A program made the translations under genes and the position numbers. 7,545 nt of DNA, from contig JAABTR010000461.1 of assembly GCA_011389755.1 (NCBI GenBank), forward strand, positions 1-7,545, in the 5' to 3' direction. Source of the stretch: Deltaproteobacteria bacterium (lineage in GTDB: Bacteria; Myxococcota_A; Polyangia; JAAYKL01). This document shows positions 5,601-7,545 of the stretch, in pieces. Numbering within the stretch: position 1 is the first letter of the stretch; the number at the start of each line of letters is the position of its first letter. The notes under the pieces are model-generated. The model saw nothing but the letters and a program-made list of their open reading frames with translations. It made no database searches and had not been told where the DNA came from.

Positions 5601-6827
5601 CTACTGCACGTTGATTTGGCAGGAGTCCTGGGGGCCCAGCCACCCGAGGATATTGACCCAGAGCTGCTCGATCTCGGGGAGCTTGGTCCACTCGGAGTCG
5701 AACTCGATCCACTCGTCGCCCCACGCGAAGACGCGGCCTTTACCCCGCTCCTGCGCGGTGCCCGCCGCTCCGCCTTTTGCGGGCAGGTGGGCGACCACGG
5801 TGTTTTTCGCCGCAGGGTCTGCGTTCGTCTCCAGCACGGCCCAGCCCCCGAGAAAAGTGACCGAGGTGAGGCCCTTTGTGATGGGATGGGACGCAAAATC
5901 GGTGATCGGCCCATTTTTGAGAGGGCCGCCCTCGTACTCGAGCCCCAGGGGCTCCATCAAGCTGTTCGGCCTGGCCCAGGACGGTTCGCCCGCGGTGTAG
6001 CCGGTCATGAACATGACCCCGCCTCCGCCGGTCACCCAATTTTTCAAAATAGCCGCTTCGTTCGATGAGTAGAGTCGGACCAAGCGATCGACAATGACGA
6101 CGTCGAAGGGCAAAAGATCCGCCGGGGTGAGCTCGGGAGCATTCTTGTTGTGGAATCGCGTCACCGAGGTGCCCCGCTCTTCGAGCCACGCCTTGAAGTT
6201 GGCCGAAGGGTTTACTCCCGGGGTTCCCATCACGCCGATGCGCAGGCAGTCGCAGATTCCGTCCCCGCCCACGTCCACATCGTCGATCCACCCGTTGCAG
6301 TCATCGTCCAGGCCATCGCACACGGTCTCGTCGTCGGACACCGGGACGCACGTCATCTCGTCCGTCGAGCCATCGCAGTCGTCGTCGACCTGGTTGCCCG
6401 GTATCTCTTCTTGGTCCGGGTTGGCGTTTTCGTTGTTGTCGTCGCAGTCGAACTCGGCGCACCACCCGTCCGAGTCTTCGTCCACGCAGTCTTTAGTGGT
6501 GTCTGTTTGATTCGTGTCCCCGGTCCCGTCCTTCGATGTGTCGGAGCCGCCGCCGGTATCGCTGCCGCTCGCGCTCGCGCTGTCCGGGGCCGATTCGGTG
6601 GCCTGATCGGTGTCGAGATGTGTGTCGTCGCCCCCGTCGGTGCTCACTCCCGAGCCAGAATCGGTGCTCGAGCCCACATCGAAGCCGGTGTTCGAGTCGG
6701 TGCTGCCCGTGTCGGTGCCGGAATGCGTTCCAATGTCGGCGCTCGGGACGCCGCTGTCGTCGCTGCAACCCGCTGGGACCAGCAGGCACAAAATGAAGGT
6801 AAGAGACAGTCTCGCGCGGTTTCCCAT
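5601..6827 (-). CDS. Lipoprotein with MopE-like Asp/Cys motif and amidotransferase-like domain
   Basis: The protein has 408 residues from the ATG at 6827, chosen over a TTG at 6860 because AGGAGGG lies seven bases before it and the signal peptide starts there. The signal ends in LVPAGC with Cys21 as the likely lipid anchor. Residues 22-112 are a Ser/Thr/Asp/Gly linker. Residues 113-194 carry two Asp/Cys motifs, DCDD...NQVDDDCDGSTDE and CDGLDDDCNGWIDD, of the MopE-like putative metal-binding type seen in many myxobacterial surface proteins. From about 195 to 400 the sequence resembles a class I glutamine amidotransferase/ThuA-like alpha/beta fold: CLRIGVMGTPG, FDVVIVDRLV, GGGVMFMTGY, SHPITKG and GRVFAWGDEW. 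The position where an amidotransferase nucleophile Cys would be expected reads GYTAGE, so catalysis is doubtful and a binding role is more likely. Probably first gene of a unit with the vWA lipoprotein. Confidence 0.85.
   Translation of the reverse strand: MGNRARLSLTFILCLLVPAGCSDDSGVPSADIGTHSGTDTGSTDSNTGFDVGSSTDSGSGVSTDGGDDTHLDTDQATESAPDSASASGSDTGGGSDTSKDGTGDTNQTDTTKDCVDEDSDGWCAEFDCDDNNENANPDQEEIPGNQVDDDCDGSTDEMTCVPVSDDETVCDGLDDDCNGWIDDVDVGGDGICDCLRIGVMGTPGVNPSANFKAWLEERGTSVTRFHNKNAPELTPADLLPFDVVIVDRLVRLYSSNEAAILKNWVTGGGGVMFMTGYTAGEPSWARPNSLMEPLGLEYEGGPLKNGPITDFASHPITKGLTSVTFLGGWAVLETNADPAAKNTVVAHLPAKGGAAGTAQERGKGRVFAWGDEWIEFDSEWTKLPEIEQLWVNILGWLGPQDSCQINVQ
6492..6764 (-). repeat. Low-complexity Ser/Thr/Asp/Gly linker
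   Basis: Residues 22-112 of the MopE-like lipoprotein are built of short Asp-Thr-Gly-Ser variants, with a matching six-base periodicity on the DNA (TCGGTG/GTGTCG-like on the plus strand). At about 90 residues it is the longest of the three lipoprotein linkers here and could hold the folded domain well away from the membrane. Confidence 0.7.
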
Positions 6828-6834
6828 CGGTTTG

Positions 6835-6841
6835 CCCTCCT
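6835..6841 (-). promoter_or_regulatory. Ribosome binding site fixing the MopE-like lipoprotein start
   Basis: On the minus strand this reads AGGAGGG, a near-perfect Shine-Dalgarno, seven bases before the ATG at 6827. It decides against the upstream TTG at 6860. Confidence 0.8.
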
Positions 6842-6846
6842 GGGGG

Positions 6847-6870
6847 TTGTGACGTCCCAACGTCTGACAA
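6847..6870. promoter_or_regulatory. Inverted repeat upstream of the lipoprotein pair
   Basis: GACGT at 6851-6855 and ACGTC at 6860-6864 pair around a CCCA loop. TTGT (6847-6850) and ACAA (6867-6870) extend the symmetry with a two-base bulge. It sits in the 107-base gap before the lipoprotein genes, 20-43 bases from the start codon, where an operator or 5' leader hairpin could act. A CATAAT hexamer on the minus strand at 6875-6880 could be a -10 box, without a convincing -35. Confidence 0.3.
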
Positions 6871-6934
6871 GGTTATTATGAAGGGATGAGGCCGCTGTTC
6901 CACCGAGCGGGGAGATTTTTAGGGGCCGTCGGAC

Positions 6935-7147
6935 CTACTTGCCCCGGTTTTCGAGGTAGAACTTGACGAAGCTGTCAAAGCCGAACTCAGTGAGCTCGCT
7001 GGGATCCCCGATCTTGTGGAAGAAGCACGAGGGGATCTCTTCCCGGCTCAGGTTTTTGCGGATGCAGGCGTCGCACGTCCCGGATGGATTCGTGCGTGGG
7101 TGATGCGGGCAGTCGCGATCCTGACACGGGCAAAAATGTGGTTTCAT
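6935..7147 (-). CDS. Small Cys-rich DUF6485-like protein
   Basis: The protein has 70 residues, MKPHFCPC to NRGK. Cysteines are at 6, 8, 13, 25, 28 and 41, with His at 4, 15, 16 and 44. The pattern CxC, then CxxHH, then GTCDACIRK, then REEIPSCFF followed by a helix FDSFVKFYLENR matches my recollection of DUF6485, a family of small uncharacterised Cys-rich proteins; this assignment is from memory. The spacing suggests a zinc or other metal site, probably cytoplasmic as there is no signal peptide. The frame is open upstream to the right edge of the window, but Cys-rich similarity starts at this ATG and AAAGGAAAG precedes it, so the short form is preferred. It lies on the same strand as the lipoprotein pair, 107 bases upstream, and may or may not be co-transcribed with it. 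Confidence 0.75.
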   Translation of the reverse strand: MKPHFCPCQDRDCPHHPRTNPSGTCDACIRKNLSREEIPSCFFHKIGDPSELTEFGFDSFVKFYLENRGK

Positions 7148-7153
7148 CGTCGT

Positions 7154-7162
7154 CTTTCCTTT
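7154..7162 (-). promoter_or_regulatory. Ribosome binding site of the DUF6485-like gene
   Basis: On the minus strand this reads AAAGGAAAG, with AGGA nine bases before the ATG at 7147. It supports the 70-residue product over a longer in-frame extension. Confidence 0.5.
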
Positions 7163-7181
7163 CGCCGGCGCCGGGTGCGCT

Positions 7182-7204
7182 CCGCGGCGAGTGTATCGCC
7201 GCGG
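7182..7204. promoter_or_regulatory. Strong GC-rich hairpin upstream of the DUF6485-like gene
   Basis: CCGCGGCGA at 7182-7190 and TCGCCGCGG at 7196-7204 are perfect nine-base arms around a GTGTA loop, 35 bases before the start codon on the minus strand. There is no T-run after it on either strand, so it is a leader hairpin or protein-binding dyad rather than a standard terminator. A 10-base palindrome CCGGCGCCGG at 7165-7174 lies between it and the ribosome binding site. Confidence 0.5.
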
Positions 7205-7496
7205 CGAATCGGGGGCAAGGCCGGCATGGGGGGACCGGGGGACCACACCCTGGTTAAAAAAATCATCAGAACAACGCGCCTCACCGTCGGGTTCGTTGAA
7301 GGCGCTGGCCAGCCTCTGGAGCATGATGTCTTGCCTGGAACAAAGACGGTTCAAGACCGATTTGAGCGGAAATTTGCGATGATACTCATTGGCTCTGGAG
7401 TCAACGAGGGCTGCCGAGTCGACGAGACGCAGCGGGGGCGTGGTCCCGCGTTGTCTGGGACGAAGGGAGAACAACCTCAATTCAGGCGCGAAGTCC

Positions 7497-7544
7497 CTAT
7501 CCAGGGGCGCATTTGACGCCGGACTGGACGCGGAGCAGGTAGGT
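7497..7544 (-). CDS. Possible C-terminal end of a minus-strand gene entering from the right
   Basis: One minus-strand frame reads TYLLRVQSGVKCAPG and then TAG at 7499-7497. Twelve of its 15 sense codons end in G or C, as expected for coding sequence in this GC-rich DNA. Fifteen codons are too few to identify a product, and the bias could be chance. Confidence 0.3.
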   Translation of the reverse strand, partial: TYLLRVQSGVKCAPG

Positions 7545-7545
7545 G

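Larger units (their letters stand above)
7148..7496. other. Region without a convincing gene
   Basis: About 350 bases lie upstream of the DUF6485-like start. The frames that are open here show mixed codon use and no recognisable domain. It contains the hairpin at 7182-7204 and a perfect tandem eight-base repeat GGGGGACC at 7229-7244. It also holds an imperfect minus-strand stem (7276-7283 with 7297-7305) followed 13 bases later by seven Ts (7262 to 7256), a weak terminator-like layout. A small stem at 7450-7475 (GTTGT/ACAAC) is also present. No tRNA fold was found. Confidence 0.5.

Noticed and set aside
5522..5914. In-frame extension upstream of the vWA lipoprotein start
   Set aside because: It overlaps the 3' end of the upstream lipoprotein gene, has a basic/Ser-rich composition unlike the protein, and would place the signal peptide internally. 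The ATG at 5521 has its own AAGGAG.
5163..6068. A 301-codon open frame on the plus strand across the two lipoprotein genes
   Set aside because: It spans the end of one lipoprotein gene, the intergenic gap and part of another. Its Ser/Val-rich sequence is the reverse reading of the Asp/Thr linker.
7347..7366. GGTTCAAGACC resembling a tRNA T-arm
   Set aside because: The stem has an A-A mismatch and no matching acceptor, D or anticodon arms were found nearby.
7148..7480. In-frame upstream extension of the DUF6485-like protein
   Set aside because: The frame is open but codon use is mixed, no domain is recognisable, and the recognised Cys pattern starts at the ATG at 7147 with a ribosome binding site.

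Overview
The window is GC-rich bacterial DNA encoding mostly exported or surface-anchored proteins. Three genes carry signal peptides ending in a lipoprotein-type cysteine, each followed by a long linker rich in Asp, Ser, Thr and Gly. A fourth encodes a Cys-rich, EGF-like extracellular protein. Asp/Thr/Ser lipoprotein linkers, MopE-type Asp/Cys repeats, von Willebrand A lipoproteins and Cys-rich multidomain proteins together suggest a Myxococcota, Bradymonadota or other former 'Deltaproteobacteria' genome. This is an inference from gene style; there is no rRNA or other marker.

Layout, left to right. Positions 1-2280 (+) are the 3' part of a large Cys-rich secreted protein that begins before the window. 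It converges, with a 30-base gap, on a single-pass membrane protein of unknown function (2311-3024, -). A 190-base divergent intergenic region (3025-3214) with an AT-rich core and a clear dyad separates that gene from a Tat-exported Old Yellow Enzyme-type flavin oxidoreductase (3215-4528, +). The oxidoreductase converges, with a 33-base gap, on two minus-strand lipoprotein genes that look like one transcription unit. The first of these is a MopE-like/amidotransferase-fold lipoprotein (5601-6827) and the second a von Willebrand factor A lipoprotein (4562-5521). Further right is a 70-residue Cys-rich DUF6485-like protein (6935-7147, -), then about 350 bases with no convincing gene, and possibly the last codons of another minus-strand gene at the right edge.

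No shared pathway is evident. The common theme is the cell envelope: lipoprotein anchors, flexible linkers, metal-binding modules (vWA MIDAS, MopE-like Asp repeats) and disulfide-prone Cys-rich domains. The most unusual gene is the oxidoreductase. It is a flavoenzyme of a normally cytoplasmic family, here carrying a twin-arginine signal, a candidate lipid-anchor cysteine and a C-terminal four-cysteine cluster. No mobile element, CRISPR array, tRNA or rRNA was seen.
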